7,134 bases of DNA from Chloroflexota bacterium (lineage in GTDB: Bacteria > Chloroflexota > Ktedonobacteria > Ktedonobacterales > Ktedonobacteraceae). Each line of letters opens with the position of its first letter. Positions within the stretch are counted from its first letter, which is position 1. The stretch is taken from the NCBI GenBank assembly GCA_005881295.1, contig VBHS01000326.1, positions 1-7,134 of the forward strand. Reading direction: 5' to 3'. Position numbers and translations under genes: made by a program. The notes beneath the pieces are model-generated. The model saw only the letters and a program-made list of their open reading frames with translations, had not been told where the DNA came from and ran no database searches. Below, piece after piece: positions 1 to 6,620 of this stretch.

Positions 1-1466
1 CAAATACACACTACCAGCAGCCTGCCACAGGAATCCACCTTCCAACGTTAATCCGGCAATCTATGGCACGGAGCCAGGCATCTCAAGTCGTGTTTATATT
101 CGATTGCTTCCAGACGGGCCAATCCTGGAGCAAGCAGCGCATGTCTCCTTACGATTTCAGACCGCTGATGGGCCCAACTGTTCTCAATGCGCTGCAACAA
201 ACAAGTGATCGCTTGATTCTCTGCTCCTGCCGCGGAAACGAGTTTACCCCTGAAGCGAGAGAAAAAAAACTGGGTGTTTTTGCCTATCGCATGATAGTTG
301 GTCTCTGCGGGCCAGCTATCGATCCAGCAAGCAAGCAGGTTACCCTCCAACGACTCAACGGGTTCCTTGTTAAGTCACTTGACGAACAACACCGCCCGCA
401 ACTCTTTGGACAGGAGCGCACTCCTGTCGTTCTGGTCGGAGACATGGCGCCTCTGGCTACACAGCAAAAAGGCCAACCTGCTCAGTCCCCCGCGGCATCT
501 TCGTCTGCTGGGCAAACCGCGGCCACAGGTGAACTCACTGGTCAGGCGCTGCAAAGCGCAATCGCCACCGCGCAGATGTCGCCGACGACCTCCGGTCAGC
601 TTCAGCTCTCAGCGGCAGATCGACAATGCGCCCTCCTCCTGAGACAGGCGCGCCAGTTTATTCAATTGCAGAACCCGGTAGAAGCCTTCGAATGCGTCGA
701 GCAGGCCCTACAAATTGCCCCCAACAACGTCCAGGCGCTCATTCTCAAGGGGCAATTGCTTGGCACCGCCGGTCGTTTTCAAGAAGCCCTCAAGGCCGTT
801 GAGCAAGTGTTGAAGATAGATACCAATAATGCCCTCGCCTGGAGTATGCGGGCTGCATTGTTGTCCAACACCGGTCATTATCAGATGGCATTGCAAGCTA
901 TCGAACTTTCACTTGAGCTTGATCCCAACAACCCCGAAACCTATTCCATCAAAACGAGCATTATGGGCCAGCTTGCCGCCATGCAGAGCCACAGTAATAG
1001 TAAAAAAATAAGGGCGCACACTCCCCCTGGACGAAGCGGTGCAGCCTCCTTCTTTAGCGGCCTGGGCATTCAAATTGTTGGCCTGGCGCTGGGTATTGCC
1101 GGCGCCGGCTTGCCAATCCTCCGACCTGGATTACCATTCATTCTGGCCCTGGCCCTGCAAAGCCTGGGACTGGCGATCCTCTGTATCAATGCCGTTCGCG
1201 GTAGTTTCCTCTATGGCTTCTCCCGTTTCTTTCTGACGTTGCTTACCAGTGGCATTATCGCGGCTACCCTGGCGGCGGGAGTTATGCTTGGCGGAGCAAA
1301 CAAGATCGGGACTGGCCGCATCTATACCATGATACTCCACAAACCAGTGATCCTGGTGCCCCTTCTCTTCCTGGCTATCTGGCTCGCAGCAGCGGCAGCA
1401 ATACCACTGCTCCTGGGGTTTTTCAGTTTTATCGCTGGCTTGATCGTCGGTGTAAGAAGAAAGTGA
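1..1466 (+). CDS. Caspase-like (degenerate) / TPR / multi-pass membrane protein, 5' partial
   Basis: The frame is open from base 3 with no stop before the first ATG at 63, and the residues upstream of that ATG already fit a caspase fold (pattern TGIHLPTLIRQS before the central strand). The true start is therefore outside the window and 487 residues are visible. Numbering from base 3: residues 1-150 are the C-terminal half of a peptidase C14-like domain. It has the strand VVFIFDCFQTG (28-39), then LILCSCRGNE and the GVFAYRMIVGLCGPA / VTLQRLNGFLVKSL region typical of bacterial caspase-like proteins. The catalytic motif is normally D-[C/S]-C-x-S-G; here the key Cys position is Phe (bases 108-110), so proteolysis is doubtful, although the neighbouring Cys35 remains. 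Residues 150-205 are an Ala/Gln/Ser-rich linker, 206-308 about three TPRs, and 348-483 about four to five hydrophobic membrane spans ending in VRRK. A membrane-bound scaffold or regulator is an inference; family placement is fairly secure, function unknown. Confidence 0.75.
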   Translation, partial: NTHYQQPATGIHLPTLIRQSMARSQASQVVFIFDCFQTGQSWSKQRMSPYDFRPLMGPTVLNALQQTSDRLILCSCRGNEFTPEAREKKLGVFAYRMIVGLCGPAIDPASKQVTLQRLNGFLVKSLDEQHRPQLFGQERTPVVLVGDMAPLATQQKGQPAQSPAASSSAGQTAATGELTGQALQSAIATAQMSPTTSGQLQLSAADRQCALLLRQARQFIQLQNPVEAFECVEQALQIAPNNVQALILKGQLLGTAGRFQEALKAVEQVLKIDTNNALAWSMRAALLSNTGHYQMALQAIELSLELDPNNPETYSIKTSIMGQLAAMQSHSNSKKIRAHTPPGRSGAASFFSGLGIQIVGLALGIAGAGLPILRPGLPFILALALQSLGLAILCINAVRGSFLYGFSRFFLTLLTSGIIAATLAAGVMLGGANKIGTGRIYTMILHKPVILVPLLFLAIWLAAAAAIPLLLGFFSFIAGLIVGVRRK

Positions 1467-3230
1467 CCCTGAACTACGCTCTTTGACCTTTCCACCCTTC
1501 TTTCCCTTCGCTTTAACAGGAATCGGAGCAGTCCTCGCTGCTGCAACTGACCCATTGCGCTCATTCTTCTGACGGGACGAGACAGGAGAAGTGGGGATAT
1601 CCAACACAATGGGCTGTTTACGCGTGCGGTATTCGGTATAGTTCCCCATGTAGGGAATCAGGACGCCATCTTCGATAACCCACACCTTGGTCGCCAGGCT
1701 ATCAATAAAGTAGCGGTCGTGCGAAACAAAGAGCAGCGTTCCCTCAAATTCCCCTAAGACTTCTTCAAGGAATTGACGCGATTGCAGATCAAGGTGATTT
1801 GTCGGCTCATCCAGGATGAGCAGGTTGGATCCTTGCAGCGTCAGTTTCGCTAGGGCTACGCGGCTGCGTTCTCCGCCGCTCAAGCTGCCAATTGGCTTGA
1901 AGACGTCATCGCCCGAAAAGAGGAAACGGCCAAGAAAGGTGCGCGCTCCTTCTTCACTCAGGGCGCTCACCTGGCGAATTTCGTCGATGATGCTCCGCTC
2001 GGCATATAGACCGGCATGCGTCTGTGAATAATATCCTATGCGAACATTATGACCTATCGAGACGTGACCACCCACAGGTGGCAGTTCACCAATGATTGTG
2101 CGCAAGAGCGTGGTCTTGCCGGAGCCATTTGGCCCAAGCAGGCCAACGCGGTCGCCACGTAACAACTCCAGGTCGGCTACCCTGACCAGCTCGGTGCGCA
2201 CTTTCGCTTCATCAATAAACCCGGCCGCAAGCTTTTGCGTCGAAATTACTACAAGGCCACTATCGACGACCGGGCTAAACTCGAAATGCATCTCGGGAAA
2301 ATCCTGGGGACGCTCGACACGTTCCAGGCGATTAAGGAGTTTTTGTCGACCGCGCGCCTCACGGCTGCGCTGGCCTGCCTTGTAGCGGCGGATAAACTCT
2401 TCAGTATGAGCGATATGTACCTGCTGCGCCTCATATTCACGCTGGCGGCGTTCCATACGTTCCTCGCGCAGGTGAAGATACTTGGTATAGTTGCCGGGAT
2501 ATTCTTCAATATGACCAAAGGCCATTTCGATGGTGCGCGAAACAATCTTATCAAGAAAGTAGCGATCATGGGCTACTACAACCATCGCACCCTTCCAACT
2601 AGCAAGATATGTCTCTAACCATTCAAGAGCAGCCAGGTCAAGATGGTTTGTCGGCTCATCCAGCAAGAGGAGATCAGGCTCCTGCAAGAGCAGTTTGCCC
2701 AGAGCAGCACGCGTCTGCTGCCCTCCGCTGAGCTGCAGTACAGGTGATTCCTGCTGCTCCCGTGTGAAGCCAAGGCCGTCAAGCACCTGGTCTACGCGGT
2801 TCTCATATATATATCCACCTGCATGCTCTAAACGCGCCTGCAATTCGGCGTAGCGCTCTAGCAGTTCTTCGTGGAGAGCTGGATCAGCCTGGGCCGCAGG
2901 AGCAGCCATTGCCAGGCCGAGTTCGTGTAGTTCATACTCCCACTCACGCACTTCCGCGAAAACTGTAAGCATCTCTTCCCGCAGCGTATTTTCTGCTTGA
3001 AAGTCTGTGGCCTGCAGAAGATAGCCGATGCGTGTATTGCGAGCCACAGCCACCTTTCCCTCGTCAGGCTCCTCACGTCCCGCTAATATATTGAGTAACG
3101 TCGATTTACCGGCACCATTGGGACCTATCAGCCCGATGCGATCATCTTCATTGATTTGAAAGCTCACACCACTAAAAATGCGTTCCGCGCCGAACGATTT
3201 CCCTACCTGAATGACACTCACGATTGGCAT
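1131..3230 (-). CDS. ABC-F family ATPase (dual ABC domain, soluble) with aberrant C-terminal tail
   Basis: This is a soluble twin-ABC protein without membrane spans, the ABC-F type. Family members act on ribosomes as translation factors or antibiotic-protection proteins; the role of this one cannot be set from sequence. Numbering from the chosen start: Walker A GPNGAGKS at 36-43, signature LSGGQ 167-171, Walker B/LLLLDEP with D191-E192, H-loop H221; a charged helical linker at about 241-321; second Walker A GPNGSGKT 366-373, LSGGE 450-454, D474-E475, H504. Both sites look intact. ATG 3230 is preferred over ATG 3257 because AGGTGA lies 10 nt upstream of it, while the earlier ATG has no ribosome site. 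After about residue 536 comes a Lys/Ser/Ala-rich stretch, but no C-terminal coiled-coil domain. The last 111 residues are antisense to the end of the caspase/TPR gene and are probably not an evolved domain. Biological end may be near 1474 if there was an indel. Confidence 0.85.
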   Translation of the reverse strand: MPIVSVIQVGKSFGAERIFSGVSFQINEDDRIGLIGPNGAGKSTLLNILAGREEPDEGKVAVARNTRIGYLLQATDFQAENTLREEMLTVFAEVREWEYELHELGLAMAAPAAQADPALHEELLERYAELQARLEHAGGYIYENRVDQVLDGLGFTREQQESPVLQLSGGQQTRAALGKLLLQEPDLLLLDEPTNHLDLAALEWLETYLASWKGAMVVVAHDRYFLDKIVSRTIEMAFGHIEEYPGNYTKYLHLREERMERRQREYEAQQVHIAHTEEFIRRYKAGQRSREARGRQKLLNRLERVERPQDFPEMHFEFSPVVDSGLVVISTQKLAAGFIDEAKVRTELVRVADLELLRGDRVGLLGPNGSGKTTLLRTIIGELPPVGGHVSIGHNVRIGYYSQTHAGLYAERSIIDEIRQVSALSEEGARTFLGRFLFSGDDVFKPIGSLSGGERSRVALAKLTLQGSNLLILDEPTNHLDLQSRQFLEEVLGEFEGTLLFVSHDRYFIDSLATKVWVIEDGVLIPYMGNYTEYRTRKQPIVLDIPTSPVSSRQKNERNGSVAAARTAPIPVKAKGKKGGKVKERSSGSLSSYTDDQASDKTEKPQEQWYCCRCCEPDSQEEKGHQDHWFVEYHGIDAASPDLVCSAKHNSRRQGSRDNATGKQRQKETGEAIEETTANGIDTEDRQSQALQGQGQNEW

Positions 3231-3240
3231 TTGTCGTATC

Positions 3241-3246
3241 TCACCT
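3241..3246 (-). promoter_or_regulatory. Ribosome binding site deciding the ABC-F start
   Basis: The minus strand reads AGGTGA here, with a 10-nt spacer to ATG at 3230. The upstream in-frame ATG at 3257 has no purine-rich site before it, so translation most likely begins at 3230 and the nine extra residues MQQSGEIRQ are untranslated leader. Confidence 0.6.
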
Positions 3247-3296
3247 GATTGTTGCATAAGAGCTATAGTTACATTCTACTTTGGCGCAGCTAGCGT

Positions 3297-3305
3297 ATCA
3301 TATCA
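3297..3305 (-). promoter_or_regulatory. Extended -10 promoter for the ABC-F gene
   Basis: The minus strand reads TGATATGAT, an extended -10 (TGn then TATGAT, 5 of 6 to TATAAT). Transcription would begin near 3290, giving a leader of about 60 nt before the ATG at 3230. No convincing -35 is seen at 16-18 bp, as is usual for extended -10 promoters. The surrounding 11-mer (TATCATATCAC on the plus strand, 3296-3306) recurs exactly at 6565-6575, ahead of nfeD. Confidence 0.5.
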
Positions 3306-3350
3306 CGACAATCCGTGCAAGCAGACCTTAAACGAGAAATTAAGATATAG

Positions 3351-3379
3351 TTGGCTATGCTGAACCGATATGGTATACT
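3351..3379 (+). promoter_or_regulatory. Sigma-70 type promoter for the pyrE-like gene
   Basis: TTGGCT at 3351-3356 (-35, 4 of 6), a 17-bp spacer, then TATACT at 3374-3379 (-10, 5 of 6) preceded by TGG, an extended -10. The start of transcription would be near 3386, just before the leader hairpin, giving a leader of about 60 nt. Position and spacing are ideal for the gene that follows. Confidence 0.65.
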
Positions 3380-3390
3380 GAAACGGCAGG

Positions 3391-3410
3391 CCTTTCTTTG
3401 CGAAGAAAGG
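3391..3410 (+). promoter_or_regulatory. Leader hairpin in the pyrE-like 5' UTR
   Basis: CCTTTCTT (3391-3398) and AAGAAAGG (3403-3410) form a perfect 8-bp stem around a TGCG loop, right at the predicted 5' end of the transcript. A second purine tract (AAGAAAG, 3424-3430) that runs into the ribosome site AGGCGG (3432-3437) could pair with most of the same pyrimidine arm. It may stabilise the RNA or modulate initiation; no T-run follows, so it is not an obvious terminator. Confidence 0.4.
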
Positions 3411-3448
3411 AACATAGAAAGAAAAGAAAGAAGGCGGTGCCTCCCCCC

Positions 3449-4105
3449 ATGAAAGAGCAGTCTCTAGATAACCTGTGGCTGGCACAAATGCTGTTCGATC
3501 TTGGAGCAGTACAGTTCGGAAACTTCACTGTGAGCGAATCCGCGGTCAGCTCACCCGTATTTGTAAACCCCAAGGTTCTCATCAGCAACCCAACCGCATT
3601 ACGCGTTGCCAGTAAACTCATGCAACAAGAAATTAGCCTGGCTCAGTCTTTGCGTCGTCCGCGCGTTCATCCTTTTGGCGTCGTTGCTGGAGTACCGGTA
3701 GGAGGACTGCTATTGGCTTCAGCTTACTCACTGGAAACGAACATCCCTCTTATTTACGCCCGCAGCCGGCCAGAAGGCACTGGGAAACGTGGCATAGAAG
3801 GCCGTTTCACACCCGGTGACACCGCGCTCATCATTGACGACCTCATCACCAGGGGAAGTAGCGTCCTCGAAACAGCAGCGTTGCTGGAAGAAAACGGCTT
3901 GAAAGTGAAAGATGTGATCGTGCTGATTGACCGCGAGCATGGAGCAGCCGAGCGTTTGCGCCATCATGGTTACAACCTGATCAGTATTTTGAAATTAGAT
4001 ATCATGCTCAATCACTATATGTCCAGGGGCCTGATCTCCGAGGAAACCTACCGCACGTGCGCTGAATACCTGCGCGGCAAACAGATAGAAAATCAATCCG
4101 CGTAA
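3449..4105 (+). CDS. pyrE: Orotate phosphoribosyltransferase-like protein (UMPS-type OPRT)
   Basis: Type I phosphoribosyltransferase of 218 residues, the usual OPRT size (E. coli PyrE is 213). OPRT joins orotate and PRPP to make orotidine 5'-phosphate, the fifth step of pyrimidine synthesis, in the cytoplasm. The PRPP-binding motif is clear at 128-139 (IIDDLITRGSSV, acidic pair D130-D131). The N-terminal FDLGAVQFGNFTVSES...SPVFVNPK pattern and the C-terminal SSVLETAALLEENGLKVKDVIVLIDRE block resemble the OPRT half of eukaryotic UMP synthase. ATG 3449 is chosen over an in-frame TTG at 3398, which lies inside the leader hairpin and would add only a basic, purine-encoded stretch. AGGCGG (3432-3437) is a moderate ribosome site 11 nt away. 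Oddity: the mobile catalytic loop (about 103-118) lacks the expected K-D-H/Y-G pattern. No other pyr gene is adjacent; it sits alone between promoter and terminator. Another purine/pyrimidine PRTase remains possible. Confidence 0.75.
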   Translation: MKEQSLDNLWLAQMLFDLGAVQFGNFTVSESAVSSPVFVNPKVLISNPTALRVASKLMQQEISLAQSLRRPRVHPFGVVAGVPVGGLLLASAYSLETNIPLIYARSRPEGTGKRGIEGRFTPGDTALIIDDLITRGSSVLETAALLEENGLKVKDVIVLIDREHGAAERLRHHGYNLISILKLDIMLNHYMSRGLISEETYRTCAEYLRGKQIENQSA

Positions 4106-4134
4106 GCCGCTCTACCGCACAAGATCCTGGCGAG

Positions 4135-4191
4135 CAGGCAGAAAGAAAGGACGCCACCCTTTATCTGGATGGCGTCCTTTCTTTCTGCCTG
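4135..4191. terminator. Bidirectional hairpin terminator between pyrE-like gene and slipin
   Basis: Two perfectly complementary 22-bp arms (4135-4156 and 4170-4191) enclose a 13-nt loop. The arms carry an A/G-rich run (GAAAGAAAGG) on the left and its T/C-rich complement on the right, so each strand ends its stem in a T-rich arm. It lies 30 bp after the pyrE-like stop and 43 bp after the slipin stop, where two converging transcripts both need an end. Confidence 0.85.
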
Positions 4192-4234
4192 TGATACGTC
4201 ACTAACGCAAACGATCACTTCTCACAGCGACCGG

Positions 4235-5080
4235 CTAAAGACGCTGGGGCTGCTGCATAGGTGGTACATAGGGTGGGATAGTGTTGTGAGAACCATCACC
4301 ATTCTCGGCTGCCGCAGATGCATGCCTCAGCGTCGATAGTATTGGTTCAACAAGGTCCAGTGGCAGAGGGAATATGATAGTAGAGTTCTTTTCAACGGCG
4401 ATCTCCGTCAATGTCTGGAGATAGCGCAGTTGTAGAGCGGCGGGCTGGGAACTAATGACATTCGCAGCCTGTGCCAGTTGAGCCGAAGCCTGTAACTCAC
4501 CCTCCGCGTGAATGACCTTGGCGCGCTTCTCTCGCTCTGCCTCGGCCTGCTTCGCCATTGCGCGCTGCATCGAAGCCGGCAGTTCAATATCTTTGATCTC
4601 CACGGCAGTCACTTTTACGCCCCAGCGTTCCGTGTGCTCATCGATAATGGTCTGCAGGTCGCGGTTGATCTTGGTGCGTTGCGCCAGCAATTCATCCAAT
4701 TCAGACTGACCCAGGACGTTTCGCAGTGTCGTCTGTCCGATCTGCGACGTTGCTTGCATATAGTTCACCACATTGACGACGGCTGCTTTCGGATCGACCA
4801 CGTAGAAGTAAACCACTGCCGCGACTTTGATAGTCACATTATCGCGCGTAATCACTTCTTGCGGCGGTACCGTCATGGTAACGATACGCAGATCGACTTT
4901 TATCATACGGGTAATGATGGGCGGGACCCAGAACACGCCTGGTCCTTGCGCACCCGTCAATCGCCCCAGGATAAAGATCACTCCGCGCTCATATTGTTGC
5001 ACTACACGTAGCCCAGAGAGGGCGAAAATCACTAAGATCAGCACTATCGCGCCAATCACGACTAAAAGAGTGGGATCCAT
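4235..5080 (-). CDS. Slipin (stomatin/prohibitin-like SPFH membrane protein)
   Basis: A 281-residue SPFH protein. It has one N-terminal membrane anchor (about residues 5-23), a short juxtamembrane segment, then the SPFH/band-7 domain at about 25-185 with hallmark stretches QQYERGVIFILGRL, GPGVFWVPP, DNVTIKVAAVVYF and VDPKAAVVNV. A charged helical region, KQAEAEREKRAKVIHAEGE (about 177-195), follows, as in stomatins that assemble into oligomeric rings. Near the C-terminus is a hydrophobic stretch NSTIIFPLPLDL (232-243); in the Pyrococcus horikoshii pair such a region is where the partner NfeD protease cuts. The tail (255-281) is Ala/Pro/Gln-rich. ATG 5080 has a perfect site AAGGAGG at 5087-5093, 6 nt upstream. 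It is the second gene of an operon, 25 nt after nfeD, and was probably named from the NfeD-slipin family. A role in membrane microdomain organisation or membrane protein quality control is inferred. Confidence 0.9.
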   Translation of the reverse strand: MDPTLLVVIGAIVLILVIFALSGLRVVQQYERGVIFILGRLTGAQGPGVFWVPPIITRMIKVDLRIVTMTVPPQEVITRDNVTIKVAAVVYFYVVDPKAAVVNVVNYMQATSQIGQTTLRNVLGQSELDELLAQRTKINRDLQTIIDEHTERWGVKVTAVEIKDIELPASMQRAMAKQAEAEREKRAKVIHAEGELQASAQLAQAANVISSQPAALQLRYLQTLTEIAVEKNSTIIFPLPLDLVEPILSTLRHASAAAENGDGSHNTIPPYVPPMQQPQRL

Positions 5081-5105
5081 GAAAATCCTCCTTCATGTCA
5101 AAACA

Positions 5106-6500
5106 TTACTCAAGAGAGGTGGTAGAATGAGAATCAATATCTAGAACAGGGTAGTGGTAACGCACCGGTTGAACGCGTAGCCGTAATTCTTCCACAGAGA
5201 TCACTTGCACTTCGCAGCCTTCATCAACAGAGGCAGTTGGATCATCCAGGAAAGCTGCCCAATCCTCGCCACCATAGCTTACGCGCCCTTCGGGTAGCAG
5301 CGGCGTCAACGCTACAGCCTTTGTGCCAATCATACCTTCAGTCCCTGTGGTGACAGGCCGGCGCTGCGCTCGTACCACCAGGGTAATCAAGGCGAAACTA
5401 ATCAGGCCGATCACTGCGGCCATACTATACACTACAACAGGATTCACCATCGGCCCGTTATAAGGGCCACCACTATTAAAGAAGAGTAAAGCCCCAAAGA
5501 CGAGTGAGATGATAGCTCCAACCGTCAATACCCCGTGCGCGGGTAGGCGCAGATCCATCACCAGCAGCACAAATGCCAGCACCATCAAGGCGAAACCAGC
5601 CCAGTTAGGTGTGAGCGAACCTACTCCGAAAAGGAAGAGCACAAAGGCAATACTACCCGCTACACCGGGCAGAATGATCCCGGGATGAGAAATTTCCAGG
5701 TAGATGTCGATCATCGCGATGATGAAAAGCAGAAAGATCACGTTCGGGTCGAGCAGGAGGGCGTAGAAGTGATCAAAGAGCCCTGGCTCTATCGTCTGCA
5801 CGCTGAGGTTAGCAGTATGTAATGTGACAGGGCCAGCACTAAGTATGGCCGTGTGTCCATTCACCTGGTCGAGCAGGTCACCCAGGCTGCTCGCCCTGTA
5901 ATCGATAAGATGATTGTTATACGCAGTGACATCATCATACGAGGCGGCCTTTGTAACCATCGCGGCTGCTAACGGAAAGTTACGGCCATAACGACCCTGA
6001 ATGCCCATCAGCGAAGCTACTAGATCATTTTCTAACTTCGCCTTGAGCGTGCTGCCGATATCGGCCCCGGTACCCTCGATAGGACTGGAAGCGCCTATGC
6101 GCGTCGTGGGAGCCATTGCGGCGACGGGTGCAGCCAGGGTAACCAATGCACCCGCAGAGGCGGCAAAACCACCTGCTGGCGAAACGTACGTAATAATTGG
6201 CACTGTGCTGTTCAGTTCAGCCTCGGTCATAGAATTCAGCGAAGCGAGGTCACCACCAGGTGTATTGACCTCGATAACAAGTGCCTGCGACCCATCACCC
6301 TCAGCGGTCGCAATGGCCTTTTTGAGGAAACTCAATGAGGCAGGATTGATCTCGCTATTCAACGTCATCATATCTACATGTGGTGACGCGGCACTGGCTG
6401 TTCGAGCAGATAGAGTACCAAATAATGAGACAACTACAACGATGAGAGCGCTCAAAAGAAGGAGATATAAGTGACGAGCAGAGCTCTGGCGCGAATGCAT
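5106..6500 (-). CDS. nfeD: NfeD-family membrane serine protease (ClpP-class, long form)
   Basis: A 464-residue long-form NfeD protein. Residues 1-37 are a signal peptide (hydrophobic core then ASA, likely cleavage after A37). Residues about 40-235 form a ClpP/crotonase-like protease domain: VNTPGG oxyanion-type loop, nucleophile S115 in GGFAASAG, and general-base K155 in K-L-E-N-D, the Ser/Lys dyad seen in P. horikoshii 1510-N. The RYGRN and GDLLDQVNG motifs match the family. Five membrane spans follow (about 250-377), then a C-terminal NfeD OB-fold (384-446, with LLPEGRVSYGGEDWAA and VQVISVEELRLRVQP). ATG 6500 is chosen over in-frame ATG 6542 because AGGAGG (6510-6515) lies 9 nt before it, and the longer form would translate that site. 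The protease domain would face outside the membrane. It is the first gene of an operon with the slipin, its known type of substrate. Tandem promoters are visible upstream. Confidence 0.9.
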   Translation of the reverse strand: MHSRQSSARHLYLLLLSALIVVVVSLFGTLSARTASAASPHVDMMTLNSEINPASLSFLKKAIATAEGDGSQALVIEVNTPGGDLASLNSMTEAELNSTVPIITYVSPAGGFAASAGALVTLAAPVAAMAPTTRIGASSPIEGTGADIGSTLKAKLENDLVASLMGIQGRYGRNFPLAAAMVTKAASYDDVTAYNNHLIDYRASSLGDLLDQVNGHTAILSAGPVTLHTANLSVQTIEPGLFDHFYALLLDPNVIFLLFIIAMIDIYLEISHPGIILPGVAGSIAFVLFLFGVGSLTPNWAGFALMVLAFVLLVMDLRLPAHGVLTVGAIISLVFGALLFFNSGGPYNGPMVNPVVVYSMAAVIGLISFALITLVVRAQRRPVTTGTEGMIGTKAVALTPLLPEGRVSYGGEDWAAFLDDPTASVDEGCEVQVISVEELRLRVQPVRYHYPVLDIDSHSTTSLE

Positions 6501-6509
6501 AGCGTTATT

Positions 6510-6515
6510 CCTCCT
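6510..6515 (-). promoter_or_regulatory. Ribosome binding site deciding the nfeD start
   Basis: Minus strand AGGAGG with a 9-nt spacer to ATG 6500. The in-frame ATG at 6542 lies upstream of this site and would give an N-terminal extension before the signal peptide, so 6500 is the better start. Confidence 0.75.
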
Positions 6516-6565
6516 ACCATCAGGTAATAGAACGCGCCCCATAACTGAAACTATATTTCATATCT

Positions 6566-6574
6566 ATCATATCA
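6566..6574 (-). promoter_or_regulatory. Proximal extended -10 (P2) of the nfeD-slipin operon
   Basis: Minus strand TGATATGAT, an extended -10, would start transcription near 6559 and give a leader of about 59 nt, almost the same geometry as the ABC-F promoter. No good -35 is visible. It lies within an exact 11-mer (TATCATATCAC on the plus strand) shared with 3296-3306. Confidence 0.4.
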
Positions 6575-6620
6575 CAAACCAGTGAAAAACACGACTTCTT
6601 TCATATCCTTCATTGCTATT

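Noticed and set aside
63..1466. ATG at 63 as the start of the caspase/TPR gene
   Set aside because: The frame is open to the window edge and the 20 residues before this ATG fit the caspase fold, so it is an internal Met.
1322..1609. 95-codon minus-strand frame overlapping the ABC-F tail
   Set aside because: It is out of frame with the ABC-F gene and reads as basic low-complexity sequence; best seen as a shadow, though useful in judging the frameshift idea.
2235..2618. 127-codon plus-strand frame inside the ABC-F gene
   Set aside because: It lies opposite the inter-ABC linker and first ABC domain; no start signals and no recognisable protein.
3398..4105. TTG at 3398 as the pyrE-like start
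   Set aside because: It lies in the leader hairpin, has no ribosome site, and adds only a basic stretch encoded by the purine-rich leader; ATG 3449 gives the normal OPRT length.
4508..5011. 167-codon plus-strand open frame inside the slipin gene
   Set aside because: It is antisense to a well-conserved SPFH domain, has no ribosome site, and its translation resembles no family.
6001..6474. 157-codon plus-strand open frame inside nfeD
   Set aside because: It is antisense to the protease domain with conserved motifs; no promoter or ribosome site.
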